A program made the position numbers and the translations under genes. 64,000 nucleotides of DNA from Helianthus annuus (lineage: Eukaryota > Streptophyta > Magnoliopsida > Asterales > Asteraceae). The notes beneath the pieces were generated by a model. The model saw only the letters and a program-made list of their open reading frames with translations. It did no database searches and was not told the DNA's origin. The stretch lies in NCBI RefSeq assembly GCF_002127325.2, contig NC_035435.2, positions 10,127,543 through 10,191,542 on the forward strand, in the 5' to 3' direction. Shown in pieces: positions 42,051-54,299 of this stretch; the first letter of the stretch is position 1, and the number at the start of each line of letters is the position of its first letter.

Positions 42051-45000
42051 ATTAATCACGGATACGACTTCCACATCCCCTATGCCACCATTTTTCCAAG
42101 ATCCTCAGATGCAAGTGTACTCTCACCATCACTTTCTTTGCTAAAATATATCTTCTTGTATGATTTTAGAGAGCTTGCATTAGCCGATACACCAGATGTA
42201 TTGACTCTGGTCTACACACACATTCTTGATCATCAACCCTGTCATGTTGAGAAACTACATACTGAACCTTGGAATTTTTGCTGGTACTACCATCAACAAG
42301 ATCGGTCTCAATCTCATCATTGCTATCTTTTTGTCACCTGATATTCTTGATGATAGGGACGATACAACGTTACAAAATTTGCCACGTGATATCCTTGATG
42401 ATGGCGACAATGGTAATCGATATAAATTACTAATTTTTTTATCAGTATCATTTTATTAATCATCATTTTTAACTTCTTAGATGACGATGCTGGTGACGAT
42501 GGTGACTATGACAATGGTGATGATGGCTACAATGGTGATGGTGGCAACGACGACGGTGACGACTTTGAGGGTGGTGGTGACGACTTTGAGGGTGGTGGTG
42601 ACGACTTTGAGGGTGGTGGTGACGACTTAGAGGGTGGTGGTGAAGGTGATGGGAGACAATTCATACAAAGCAACGGGAAAAAGTATGTTTTTAGTTTTAA
42701 GATTTTAATGTATATTGTTTATTGATGTTATAACTAGTATTGGTAGTAGGGTTGTGCAACGGTTCTGAACCGGACCCAACCGAACCAGGAATCGTTACAT
42801 GCTAAATATAAGAACCAGATCGTTTAAAAACCGGTTCGGTTCGGAACCGGGTTAAACGGTTATGGTGTAAACGGCTCTTGTCAAAAAACTAATCTCAAAA
42901 TTAACAATTAAATAAAAAACAATCAAACCATTCAAAACATATAACTGAATGCCTTATGTTTGGTGTGTGTCGTTTTCTCTAAAATCCATGAATTCTATGT
43001 AAAGATCAAGTCAAAAGAGGACACAAGGTTTTAAAACGATGCTGCAGAATTTAAAACTGACTTTAAGAGGCCATATCTCGCTCATTTCAAAACCTTTTTG
43101 AGGGGGTTTTAGCCTAAAATGTAGTACCTTGAGCGGGTTATTCACCCAGAAAGTTTCGTAATTTTTTAATACCATTTGAGCCCCGAAAAACCGTTTCCAA
43201 AACTGAATGTCAAAGCTGCCAGCTTTGGATTTGCGTCAAAACAGCCAGCTCTTGACAGATTGTGCATTCATTTTAAGGTCTACAAGGAAGCCTCATACTG
43301 TATACTATATTTACCTATATTCATGCGGGTAAACTATGATCTGTTTTGTATGTTTTATCATATATACTATACTCATTCTCAAATATCTTTTCAATATTGT
43401 AGGTTTGTAGACCCAAAGGTACATATACGTGTAAAGGAAATACTTGAACAATGTCTTAATGGAGATTGGGTCACGTTTAAAAAGATCCCCCAAAACATAA
43501 AGACACGCATGTTTGACCGCTTCCGGGTAATTTATCAATTATTTATTTGTATATGTTATGATTATATGTATTATTTATTGCAATTTTATTTTTATTTTTG
43601 TAGACTACGTATAGATGGGATCCAAAAGCACACCAGAGCATACGTAATTCATTTATTTACGTGCTCAAGGATTGATTAAGAGGCATAATGAGCGATATGA
43701 GGAAAAGTTCTAAAAAGACAGCCTTAAACGCGAGGGAACATATTCCCGATGAAGGATACAATTTTGAGATACAATGCAAATATCCGCCCGATAGAGTGCC
43801 TCGTAGGAAATGGGAATGTATGTGTATGGTAAGGGTTTTAATAATTTAAATTCTTTTGTCTTCATTATTTTTATGTATTATATATATATATTACCACTAT
43901 AGTCTTGGAACACTGAAGATGGAAAAAGAAGTACAAAGCAGGGAGAGAAAACCGCAAGAATGACTTATGTCGTCATACAGACGGGTCAATGGGGTATGAC
44001 GAACACCGCCGCAACTTGGTAAGCTATGCATAATTATTACTTTTAGAGACCAATATGAACACTTAAAACTTATAAATTACTACTTTTTTATGTAGGAAAA
44101 AAATAAAGGGTAAAAAGGTTGGATTCGCGGAAGTATTACTTCATACCCATACCACCAAAGAGTGTAAAAAGAGATTACATGATGGGGAGATCAATGCAAA
44201 TGACTATGATAAGTTAGAGTTTGTTACTGATCGTTCAAAACGTTCATATGTAAGTTATCTTTTATCATTTCTTATAACTATTGTATCAACTTTTATTACA
44301 ATATCAAGCAATTTGTTTTGATAAACTGTAGGTCTCCTACATGAAAAAACTTGAAAGGGTGTATGGGAACACAGATTGCGATGATATGGAAGTGTGGGAG
44401 AGTTTGCATCCCGAGTGTCAGGGCTGCCAGTTGTTCGGGGTGGGATATTCTAATCCACATTTTGTGCTGACTGGAACAACATCTTCCATAGCTAGTATTC
44501 CAGATACCCGACAATCACATGAGGTATTGTTACTATTATGATTGTTTAGACAATGTTTCCGGGCTAGTCGTACCGGTTTAGGGAACCATTGTTTTTTAGA
44601 CATCGCAAAGAATGTATCTGCATGCATGTGTGTGTTCTAAATAATATATGTAATTGTGTGTAAGAATGAATGTTGTATGTGTGTTTTGAATAAATGTATA
44701 CTAGATATAATACTGTTTAAAATATACGAAGTGGGGATGGTTGTAAACAGAAATTTATGGATCATATAGGTTTTTAAGCTTTAATCGATTTGAGTAACAA
44801 TGTTAGGTAGGGAGATCAAGTTTTCATTGATGAGGGTGTTTTTCACATTTAGGCTATTCCATGGAATGTTTTATCTTTTACAGTTTTTTATATTCAGGTT
44901 GTTCCTTAGATTCCTTAGTACATAATTGTGACAAAATATTGAATATGGGCTATTTGTAGGTCATATGATGGTAGATTATATTAAGCAATCTTCTGTTTTT

Positions 45001-45530
45001 ATAAGCCCTTCTTGAGTTGTGGTAAATGGTTAACCTGTTGCTTATGTATATTCATCATTTATTTTCTATTTTATGATAAAAATGGGTAGGTGATCACAAA
45101 GATTTGTTGTTGATATTTAATTGTATATATTATGTATGTGTATATATAAATGCATTTTCTTGTTATATATATGTGTGTGTATATACATGTATGAATGTAT
45201 CTGACTATATCGTGTGTGTGTGTTATCTGATATATACTTGTATGTTTGTGTGGGTCATTTTTGGGATTGACCCGTTACTTGTTAATATGTATTAATTATA
45301 TTCGTTTTGGCAAACTTTAGCTCTAAAAAATTCAAGCAGAACTAGAAAAGGAACGAGAGGCTCGACAAAACATAGAAGTCCGTTTTGAACAATTTGAATA
45401 AGAGCGGCAACAAGAAAGGGTTGAACGTGAACCAGAACGGGAACAAGAACGTGTTGAACGTGAACGAGAGCGGACCGAACATGCTCGATGGCAAAAAAAC
45501 ATGGAAGCAAAGTTTAATAAATTCGGAAAA
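42051..45530 (+). pseudogene. Transposase_24 (Ptta/En/Spm) gene, broken
   Basis: Exon-like blocks in order: Q/P-rich ~42,051-42,141; acidic ~42,481-42,680 with four DDFEGGG units; 43,403-43,526 (FVDPKVHIRVKEILEQ, then IKTRMFDRFR); 43,604-43,828 (TYRWDP, PDRVPRRKWECMC); 43,903-44,018 (SWNTEDGKRSTKQGEKTARM); 44,096-44,250 (FAEVLLHTHTTKECKKRL, DYDKLEFVTDRSKRSY); 44,332-44,523; and a coiled-coil end 45,321-45,530 (ERQQERVEREPEREQERVER). GT/AG signals flank most blocks. The pattern fits the TnpA-like plant transposases carried by CACTA elements. Breaks: TAA within the 43,604 exon, TAA at the start of the last exon and TAA inside the coiled coil. An hAT-like insertion lies at ~42,748-42,880 in an intron. 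Not functional as read. Confidence 0.65.
42748..42880. mobile_element. AACCGG-rich MITE fragment
   Basis: GGGTTGTGCAACGGTTCTGA followed by CCGAACC, AACCGGTTCGG and CGGAACCGGG. Same style as the hAT-like element at 23,356. Ends are unclear. Confidence 0.35.
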
Positions 45531-45749
45531 AAGATTTTTTTTTTTTTTTTTGTATGTTAAAGATCGTGTTAGTTTTGTTACAAAAACATGTGTTTTGTTT
45601 TTTTATTCTAAGATTATAAACATGTTTTTCTGTGGAATCTTTTAGGATTTTCTGCAATATATTTAAAAGATTTCGTTTTTTAATTTTTTATTTTAAAATA
45701 AATAATAATTTGATTTATAAAATAATGGGAATTTTGTTAGAAAGTTTAA

Positions 45750-46212
45750 AGGAACTTATTTTATTATTTATAACCGTGGGAAATTTATCACAGAGTAAAT
45801 TTAAAATCCGTGGGAAATTTGTCACATGGTAGATTTAAAACCGTGGGAATTTTGTCACAAACTTCAAAAAATGATTGTTAGAAGCGTGGAACATTTATTT
45901 CAAAACCGTGGGAATTTTGTCGCCAAATTAAAATATTTAAAATATATTAAAAATATATGTTTTGTGACAAATTTGTCATTAAATAGAAAGAAAAAGTTTA
46001 TAACAAACTTTGTGGGAATGTTGACGCAAATCTTGCGACGAGTTTAGTTTGTGGGAATTTTGCCAGAAATTTTGTGGGAAAATTGTCGCTCATGCCATTT
46101 CCGACGAAGTTTTTTCACACCAAAAAATTCGTGGGAAATTTGTTGCTACTACTTGTTTCCCACAAATTTGCCACAAAATACGCCGTGAGAAAAGACTTGA
46201 TTTTCTAGTAGC
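45750..46212 (-). repeat. Subterminal repeats, right end of the CACTA-like element
   Basis: GTGGGAAATTTGTC or close variants occur at least eight times, opposite in orientation to those at 25,216-25,667 and 36,875-38,580. The end (TTTTCTAGTAG) resembles CACTA termini but lacks the final TG. Confidence 0.6.
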
Positions 46213-47122
46213 TATACACCGTCAGTTACGATGTGTATCCTGGTTTTACTAGCAAAGATGATGTGGAACACATACCTGTAAAATCTGTAAGACCTTATCC
46301 TCCTTTGTTTGAAAGTTCAGAATGTTGGGTTCCTGGTGATGTGGCGGAAGTGTTTCACAATCTTTCATGGAAGATGGCAATCGTTTTGAAGGATATCGGT
46401 TTGGACCAGTTTATAGTCAGATTAGTTGGATCATTACAAGAGTTTGAAGTAACTAAATCAGAACTCCGTGTGAGACTGGACAATCGTATCAAAATGGTCA
46501 ATGGATTGTGACTGGCAAGGTTCCTAGTGATCATAAAGAGGCAAACAACCCGGAGCTTTTGAAATATGGTACTCAAGACAACCATCGGTTAATGGAGTCG
46601 TGTATTGTTTCCTCTAAAACCCGAAAACGAGCTTCAGCCTGCTGTGATTCTCAAGATGAAATGAAGAAAAAACGTGCACGGAAGTTAACAATGTGTGGAA
46701 AAGAGGGCAGGCGTGCCTTGGTGCAGGGAACATCACCTGAAAAGGTGGATGATGTTGAATCCTCAAGTGGTAGTTGTAGCATTAATAGCTATAAACCGTA
46801 TCATGGATCTGGCTTTTGTGTTGAAGATATTGAAGATCATGAAAGTGATGCAGAGTCTGTTTGTCAGTGTGGATATCACGAAGAAAGTCAAAGTCAAGAA
46901 ACTGATGTATCAGTCACCAACGAGGGGGTGGCGGATGAGATTCATAGACTCGAGTTGCATGCCTACCGTTATACCATGACGAAATTATATGCATTGGGAC
47001 CCTTAAACTGGGAGAAGGAAACAATGGTAACAAACCTTCGTATATCACTCCATATATCAAATGATGAACATTTGATTATGTTAAAAAACTTACTTTCTGC
47101 TTCTAATAAACAGTCTTATTAG
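46213..47122 (+). pseudogene. Agenet-ENT (plant Tudor-like) gene, 3' part, copy 1
   Basis: Plant nuclear proteins of this type read chromatin through Agenet/Tudor domains and carry an ENT domain. Agenet sequence resumes with YTVSYDVYPG (46,215) and VKSVRPYPP, then a second unit WVPGDVAEVFHNLSWKMAIV...ELRVRL. A frame change follows near 46,480: QSYQNGQWIVTGK continues two bases out of phase, as if five bases were added. The open frame then holds a basic KKKRARK segment and an acidic linker, and ends in an ENT domain (ELHAYRYTMTKLYALG, NWEKETMVTNLRISLHISND) with TAG at 47,122. The 5' part is at 25,133. The gene is split and frameshifted; a C-terminal product from 46,508 (204 aa) is possible. 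47,125-48,103 has no gene. Confidence 0.7.
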
Positions 47123-48103
47123 ATGATAGCTAAACCTCAAGTTTGAAATCTTTCATAATTCATAAACCTGTAAAAAGCAGTTGTACATTCACTCCTATAG
47201 TTTTGTTGATTTGGGGTGATTATAGTAATGTTCGGTACGAAACTATGATCTTAATGGTAAAGTTCGGCTTTCTAAGCGATTTTTATGAAAATAAATTTAA
47301 ATAGGTTATAAAATGATATTTTTATGACAAATATGGATATTTAAACCTATATTAAGTAACCATAGCGTTTGGCTAGTTGTACGCGGTTTTCGACGCATAA
47401 GAACGTTGTCAAAACGTTAAAATACGCATATTTCGACCTACATGAAATAATTGCATGATAAAATGTGCTATTTAAGTACTTATAGATGATATTTTACACA
47501 CTAAGTGTTAAAATGATAGTAGGATGTAAGACTATGCATGCGTACAAATACGATCAAACATAATTTTGTTACAAAAACGTGTTATAAATTAATAAATATA
47601 AAGCATGAAATTATACATAGGTTAATTTTGTAAAGTTATTGCATGTATATAAATATTCTAGGAAAATAAAAATATAAGTTGACTTACGCGTAGTACTTGG
47701 TAAAGTATTATATGAATAATTGCTCGTGTGATAAATATATACACACACACGGATGTGATAACAGGTTTAATTCAACAAAGGTCATCAATAAAATAAAATC
47801 GTTCGAGTTCGCATAATCTTAAAGAAATATGTGTATATATACACAGATACCAACATAACTAAAAATAAAGACATTTACGATTTGTAGATTATTTGGTAAA
47901 TAAAACGTTCTTACTTGAATTAGGATGTGTCGATCACTATAATTGTGGGAATTATTGCTCAATTTTTTAAACGCTCCCAAAGGTGAGTTTCACTACCCCT
48001 ATTTTACCGCTTTTTTTACTGTTTTGGGGGAAAAACATGCTACAATGATTTAACAGGTTTTAAATTGTGGGTTGTACGAATTTGCATGATCTAATGAAAG
48101 TAG

Positions 48104-48752
48104 TGTAGGTCCGGCTAGGGGAGGATTTAGTCGCCTAATCCTTGTGTACAAACCAACCCGGTTGTGCGGAATCCAACCGAGATAGCAAACCGAGATCGAA
48201 CACGTAAATGATAGACACGAGACTCAACGATTAACACCAATGTATTAATACTTGAAAATAGTTACAAAGCAAGGTTTACAAATACACTCTGTAAACTCTC
48301 CCTAGTTCTCTCGTGTGTGTGTTCTCACACTTGTGTCCTCTCTGACTTGTTTCTGTCTTGAGTCTTGTTTATATAGGATCAGGTACGTCGAAACAGAAGC
48401 AGGTCTTCGACGAAATGCATGAGCAGACGACGAAATAGAAGGGCAGTCGACGAAACAAGATCAAGGTCGACGAAACAGACTTGTTTCGTCGACAACATCT
48501 GTGTTTCGCTGACTTTGGGCTTTGGCCCAAAACAGTTGAGGCCTATGCTGTGTTTCGTCTACTTGGTTTCAGCCCAAGTCTTGTAATCCGGCCTAGTGCT
48601 CGATGACTTGTGATTCGGCCCAATGCCCAAGTCACTTAAACAAGTGTTGTTGTGCACGACGGAGGAATGTCGTGACTTAAACCGAATCAAGTCGAGACTC
48701 GCCGAATCGATTCGCGTCGAACCGAGTTACGTCCACAAAATATGTATCAACA
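48104..48752 (-). repeat. Copia LTR, minus strand, copy 1 (649 bp)
   Basis: In element sense it starts TGTTGATACATATTTTG and ends CCGGACCTACA. TATA box CCTATATAAA at 48,368-48,377. Directly upstream are GTCGACGAAACA copies, including a perfect 12-bp-arm hairpin with a 4-base loop at 48,466-48,493. It differs in sequence from the LTR of the intact plus-strand element. Confidence 0.8.
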
Positions 48753-49493
48753 AACTCCCCATTGGACGCTACCCGTGAGATTCGACTTTCATGTCTTCTA
48801 TGCCGGAGGATCTTCAAAGTCTTCACGTCTTGTAAGCAGAAAGTGTATCAACAAACTCCCCATTTTATTTAGGAAGTGTGTTAACAAACTCCCCCTTAAC
48901 ATAAGCTCTCCCTTGAGTTATGCTCATGAATCTTTTGATCTTCAATACTTGAGATCCTTGTGGTGTTGATGAAGGGTCAGCGGCAACTCAATCATCTTTA
49001 TCCTTTGAGTGCCTTCACGTCGTGTCTTCATTCCGAAGCTTGTCATCGAACATGTTCTCTTCGCCTTTAGCATCTGCACATGCAAGAAATCTAAACGCGC
49101 AATGAGAACAACTGCTTGGAATATAGTTAACATAAACAAATGACGCACATGTGACCATTATTCAATCAACTACTGTCCGACAGTTTGAAAGTTTAACAAA
49201 TTTATCAATTTTAGTTTTTAACTTTCAAAACTTGCAAATTTTGACCATTTATGAAGATTTAGTCGATTTGGTTTTCAATCAGCTTTCAGGTAACGAAGAC
49301 TCGAGATCCAACATCGTACAATCGAAAATAAGATGGAAATAAAATCTTTTTGGCTTTTATAAAGTTTATATTAAAACACACCTAAAATCTTTTTGGAATT
49401 TTTGAATATTTCAAATGTAAAGACAGAAAGCACTAAATAAATATATACAAAGATGCAGAAACTGAAAGCATTAAATAAATATTTACAGACATT
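48753..49493 (-). mobile_element. Copia 3' internal remnant, cut by the duplication join
   Basis: Non-coding 3' region of the minus-strand copia element, homologous to 35,580-36,240 of the intact element. It shows three GGGGAGTTTGTT junctions in element sense. It stops at the duplication breakpoint; the uncut version is 60,996 onward. Confidence 0.75.
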
Positions 49494-51565
49494 TTTTTTA
49501 TTTGATAACTCATATTATTTGTTCATGCAATATAATAAACAATTTTACAGACTAAAAAATCTAAAATCATGGCAAAGTTGTCGCAACTTGCAACAATTTT
49601 TCCACAAAACATTATTTGGATTTTAATAATCTTAACTTTCATTCATTGGTCTACGTGAATCTCAACTTGTACGAATTTGACCCCATCAGTCCTTTTTCTA
49701 ACATGACACAAACATAGTTATTGGCTGATATGGCTACTTATGTGTACGCTTATATGGCACAAACCTAATTATTTGATTTTAATAATCCTAACGTTCACCA
49801 CCACAATCAACAACCACCACCGTTAGCCACCACTTCCACCACCATCAGCCGCTACCACCAAACCACCATCAACGACCACTACCACCAGCCGCCATGGTGG
49901 TGGTGGTGGTGGCGGATGGTGGTCGTGGTTGTTGATGGTGGTGGATGGTGGTTGTTTATGGTGGTGAAAGTTAGGATTATTAAAATCCAATAAATAGGTT
50001 TGTGCCATATAAGCATACACATCAGCAAATAACTAGGTTTGTACCACGTTAGCGAAAAAAGTAACTGGGTATGGGCTAATTTCTTACAAGTTAGGATTGA
50101 CAGGCGGAATTTTTTAAGTTGAGATTAATGTCATCCAATGAGTGAAAGTTAAAATTAATAAAATACAATAACCATTTTTTCTGTTTAATAACTGATTATA
50201 TTTGCTAGTAAAAAATAAAACAAAATTAAAACTAAAAATCGAAAAGTGAGGCAAGGTTACCGCAACATGTGACAATTTTATCACTAAACTTTATTTCTTT
50301 ATTTATTTATAAAATTTTGTTATACGTTACTACAATAAAATAAACAAATTAAAAACTAAAAAAATCCAAAGTTTTTGCAACTATCCACGGTTTTCCCACA
50401 AAACTTGACTTTTTCCATTAAATTATGTTATTTGTTAGTACAATTAAACAAATAATTTAAAATCTAAAAAAATCAAAAATTTTCCCAAACTTAATACGCT
50501 ATTTTTATTTATTAAATTTTCTTTTTTTATTAGTAAAATGATATAACCATTTTAAAAAAAAAAAAAAAATCAAAAGTTGTAGAAAACTTGCCACAAGTTG
50601 CAACAAGTTTCCCATAAAACGTTATTTTTTAGCTATTAAATTTTATAAGTACACTAAAACAAACAATTTAAAAACTAAAAAGAAAATCAAAAGTCATGGC
50701 AAAGTTGTCGCAAATTGCGACAATTTACCCCACAAAACGTTTTTTATTTATTAAAATTTTCTTATTTTGTTAGTATAATGAAATAACATCTCATAAATCC
50801 AAAAGTTTCCTTAAACCTTTATTTTTTATTTATTAAGATTTTGCATGTAACTTTACATGTATATCTGTGTATACATGTATATACGCATGTGTATGTATAT
50901 ATATGTATGTGTGTATGCATGTTTTTATCTACGTATGTATATATCTAGAGTAAATTACAAGTTTTGTCCTTTATATTTGTACCAAAATGTAGGCGGTGTC
51001 CTTTGCCTTTAAATTTGACGAGTTTTGTCTTTAACGTTTCAAAATCTTGCATGTTATGTCCTTTAGCCGTAACTCAGTCAGATTTTTTTTTGTTGAATAT
51101 GGTCATTTATCTTGCACATGAGGGTATTCTTGTCATTCTACCTCATCAGGTACTATTGTGTAAAATAAGTTATAGTAAGGGATTGTTGTGTAAAATATAA
51201 AAATATTTACATTTATAAAAAATCTGCAAACATCTTTCTCTCTCTCTCTCTCTGAAATTTCCTCTATCTCTCTCCCTCTTTCTCCCCTTATCTCCTCCTT
51301 CTCCGGCCTCAAAATGACGGTAGTGGTGGTGGTTTCATGGTAAAATCGGTGGCAACGATGACGGTGTGGTGGTGGTTTCAAGATGAATCGACGATGATAG
51401 TAACGGCGGTGGTTTCAAGATAAATTGGTGGTGGGTGCAAAGCTTCAAGATGACGGCTGTGGCGGGAAACGGTGGAAATGGATCGGTGAACCTCATACAA
51501 ACAAACCCAGAAAACAACTCACACCCAGAAACCCTAACACAAAAAAGATCAAACCCGTTAGCACC

Positions 51566-52783
51566 CTACCACTATCCTCCATTTCCGGTGGTTTACCCTT
51601 TTTTCACCTTTAGTCCCTAACTTTTTAAAATTACAGCTATAGTTCATAACTTTTCAATTTTCGTTCCCGAATAGTCCCTGGGCTTAACATCAGTTAGTTT
51701 TCTCCAGTAAGAGGGTGTGAAATTACATAAATACCCTTTCCTCATCTTCAATACCCAACACAACCCCAATCTTACCCCACCATCAACCACCCATCCTCAT
51801 CTTCACTGAATAGATATATCTAGAGAGAGAAAATACAAAAACGTAGAGAGAGAAAGGAGAATGCAGATAAAGGGAGAAAAGAGTGATTGAGAAAGAAAGA
51901 AACAGAGCCGGCGACGATGGAAAGAACAACTCCGGTGTTTGTTGCAGGTTTGATGATGTTGTTTCATCAACGATTTGATGACGGCAACGCGATCTGCAGA
52001 TATGTTTTGGCCTTGTAATAACGCGATTTGCAGATCTGTTTTTGAAACCCAAGTCTTGAATACTAGTAGGTCCTAAAGTTATGAAATTTTTGTAATTAAC
52101 AACAGCCACATTAAAGTGCTTAATAAGATTCTTGTGTAATGTAGCAGATATAGGTTTAGGGTTACTGTTTATTGGATTTGGATTCATAGAAAGGAACTCA
52201 AAAAAAAAAAAAAAAATTTGGTTAATTTAAGATGAGTTTAAAGTTTAAACAGGTGTCAATCATCTATAAATCATACATGCACCTCCTTCTATATGAAAGT
52301 GAGAACCTGAGCTTTTTTTTGTGTTGATGCACTTCAAATTCGTGCCTTGAAGCTGGAACATGTACTTCTGGATTTTTGATTAGGAAAGCGAGGGAATTGT
52401 TCCTTTTAATATCAATTCAAGATAAAGCTAGAACATGTCATCAAACCTCTAAATCATTTCCGAGAGAGAGATGAAGAGAGAGAAAGAGAGATTTGGGTTT
52501 GTTCTCCGGCGACTGTGAGTTTCCGGCGACAGTTACGGAGAAGAGGGGTTGGGGTGGGGTGGGCCCCACTTGAATTTATAAATAATAAATTGATTTTGGT
52601 AATGTTTTAATTTATTATGTTTTATATCAAGGGCATTTAGGCCATTTCACACCCATCCATCCGCTTTATGGACTATACGAGAACGAATGTGCAAAAGTTG
52701 GGGACTATAGCTGTAATTTTAGAAAGTTAGGGACTAAAGGTGAAAACAGAACAAATCACAGGAACTATGCAAGCATTTTTCTC
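51566..52783. mobile_element. Mutator-like long-TIR element, copy 2
   Basis: Same arms and interior as 39,316-40,533, offset 12,250 bp; no structural change seen. Confidence 0.6.
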
Positions 52784-53700
52784 ATATTATAATTTGCAAG
52801 AAAAAGGATAATTACAATTAACGTAAAATCAATTTATTCAAAAATTTGAAATAATAACTACTTCACATACTTATCAAAATTTGAAATAATCATCACTTTT
52901 AAATTTGAAGTTTATCTAATATGCTACAAACGTGAATAGTACATAGATTATCATAGCTACTAAACTATTACCATAACTTTTTTTATATAACATATGTACA
53001 TGTATTATTATGATATTAATAATAAATAATGAAATATAAATATAATGTTATATTTATGAATAGAAATTAAAATGCCCAAAATTATATAAGGCCCTAAATA
53101 TATTTTTCGCGCTGATTGTATTTTGGCGCTATACCCTCTCCTTCTCTTTCGCTGCTTCTATACTGGTGGACGGAGTGGTGGTTTTAGGCGGTTTCCCTCT
53201 TTGTTTCAGAGCGACGATTTGGAGCAACAATTCAAAGTTCGATCCAAACCGGTAAATTGTCATTTATTCCCTTTGCCAAGATATAAATCTCCATACTTTA
53301 ATCAATCATATCTAAGATTCGAGTTCACTAGCTAGGGCTGAGGACTGTGCGACTGCTACTAGTGATTTTCGGCCATCAGTAGACTCCGAGTTGGTGGTTT
53401 TTGGCGGTGCTTCTTTACAACAGGTATGAATTGAACCCATCTTATTAAATCAATTGTCATTCCCGTTTGAGAATTATATTGGCTTAATTTTAATGCGACA
53501 TCTATCTGTTGATTTTGTTGTTGTTATGAATTACGAAACACATAAAGGACTTTATTTTTGCTATCTGTATATGTTATTATTGATGATAATCTAACTGCTA
53601 CTTGATTAGAATCATCCATCTCTGGAAACATGTTGTGCACTTTATTCTTTTTTTCTCTTCACTGTCTTGTTTTGCCATTTTGATAAGAGTTGTATTCTAA

Positions 53701-54015
53701 GGCTATAGGGTGTGGTTGGAGCCACATGGGGCTTTATCAAGTCCACGTAGGATCCACGTAGATCCATGTCAGCCATGGAGCCCCCCTTTAATTTGTAGGG
53801 TGTGGATAAAGCCCCCTATTAAACAAAATTAAAAAAAAAAAATTTGATTGGTTTACAAGTTGTGGACCCCACCTGATAAAGCCCTTCGAGCTCGTTACCA
53901 TGGTGGCAATGGTTCAATAGCGCCCCGGCATAGCGCCGGGGGTGTGGAACGATGGTGGGGGTGGGGTGCTATAGGTGGCCAGCTGGGTTGGGTGACGCCC
54001 CCACACCCTCCAGCC
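53701..54015. mobile_element. PIF/Harbinger-type MITE, copy 2
   Basis: Same ends and TAA flanks as 41,451-41,766; one base shorter in an A-run. Confidence 0.75.
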
Positions 54016-54299
54016 TAATGCACCCTTGTGTTGATTATCATTCTTTAAATTAAAGTGTAGTGCATTTGCTCAAGTCTTGGTTTTCCTTTGTAGACACAAT
54101 AGCTATCAAGTGATCACTTGATCTAACTTCTTTTTGAGATCCTTCTTCATCATCTCTCACAAAAGCCAACACACGAACAAGCTACTAGCTTGTACACATT
54201 ATATAAAGTCTTGTATATGTTGTCTTTAGTCTTCCAATGTCACATTGCTATCAATTCTTTGTGCTTTGGAGTTTTTTTTTATCAGGAACCTTTACAGCA

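Larger units (their letters stand above)
36875..46212 (+). mobile_element. CACTA-like element, right segment (with nested elements)
   Basis: Continues the element begun at 25,216. Left subterminal repeats run 36,875-38,580 (ACAATTTTCCCACAAAAC, CAAAGTTGTCGCAACTTGC units every ~130-200 bp). A broken Transposase_24 gene lies at ~42,050-45,530. Reverse-oriented subterminal repeats (GTGGGAAATTTGTCAC) lie at 45,750-46,190, and a terminus resembling TTTTCTAGTAG at 46,201-46,211. Host Agenet sequence resumes at ~46,213. SINE, foldback, Mutator-like, Harbinger and hAT-like elements have inserted in it. Termini and target duplication are not clean. Confidence 0.5.
37243..49493 (+). repeat. Tandem duplication, copy 1 (12.25 kb)
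   Basis: Matches 49,494-61,736 base for base except about ten sites noticed by eye: homopolymer changes near 38,306, 41,580, 45,540 and 45,990, and single changes near 39,109, 39,208, 39,297 and 47,131. The join at 49,488-49,500 fuses GACATT from a minus-strand copia element with the T-run and ATTTGATAACTC of the CACTA-like element. Confidence 0.95.
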
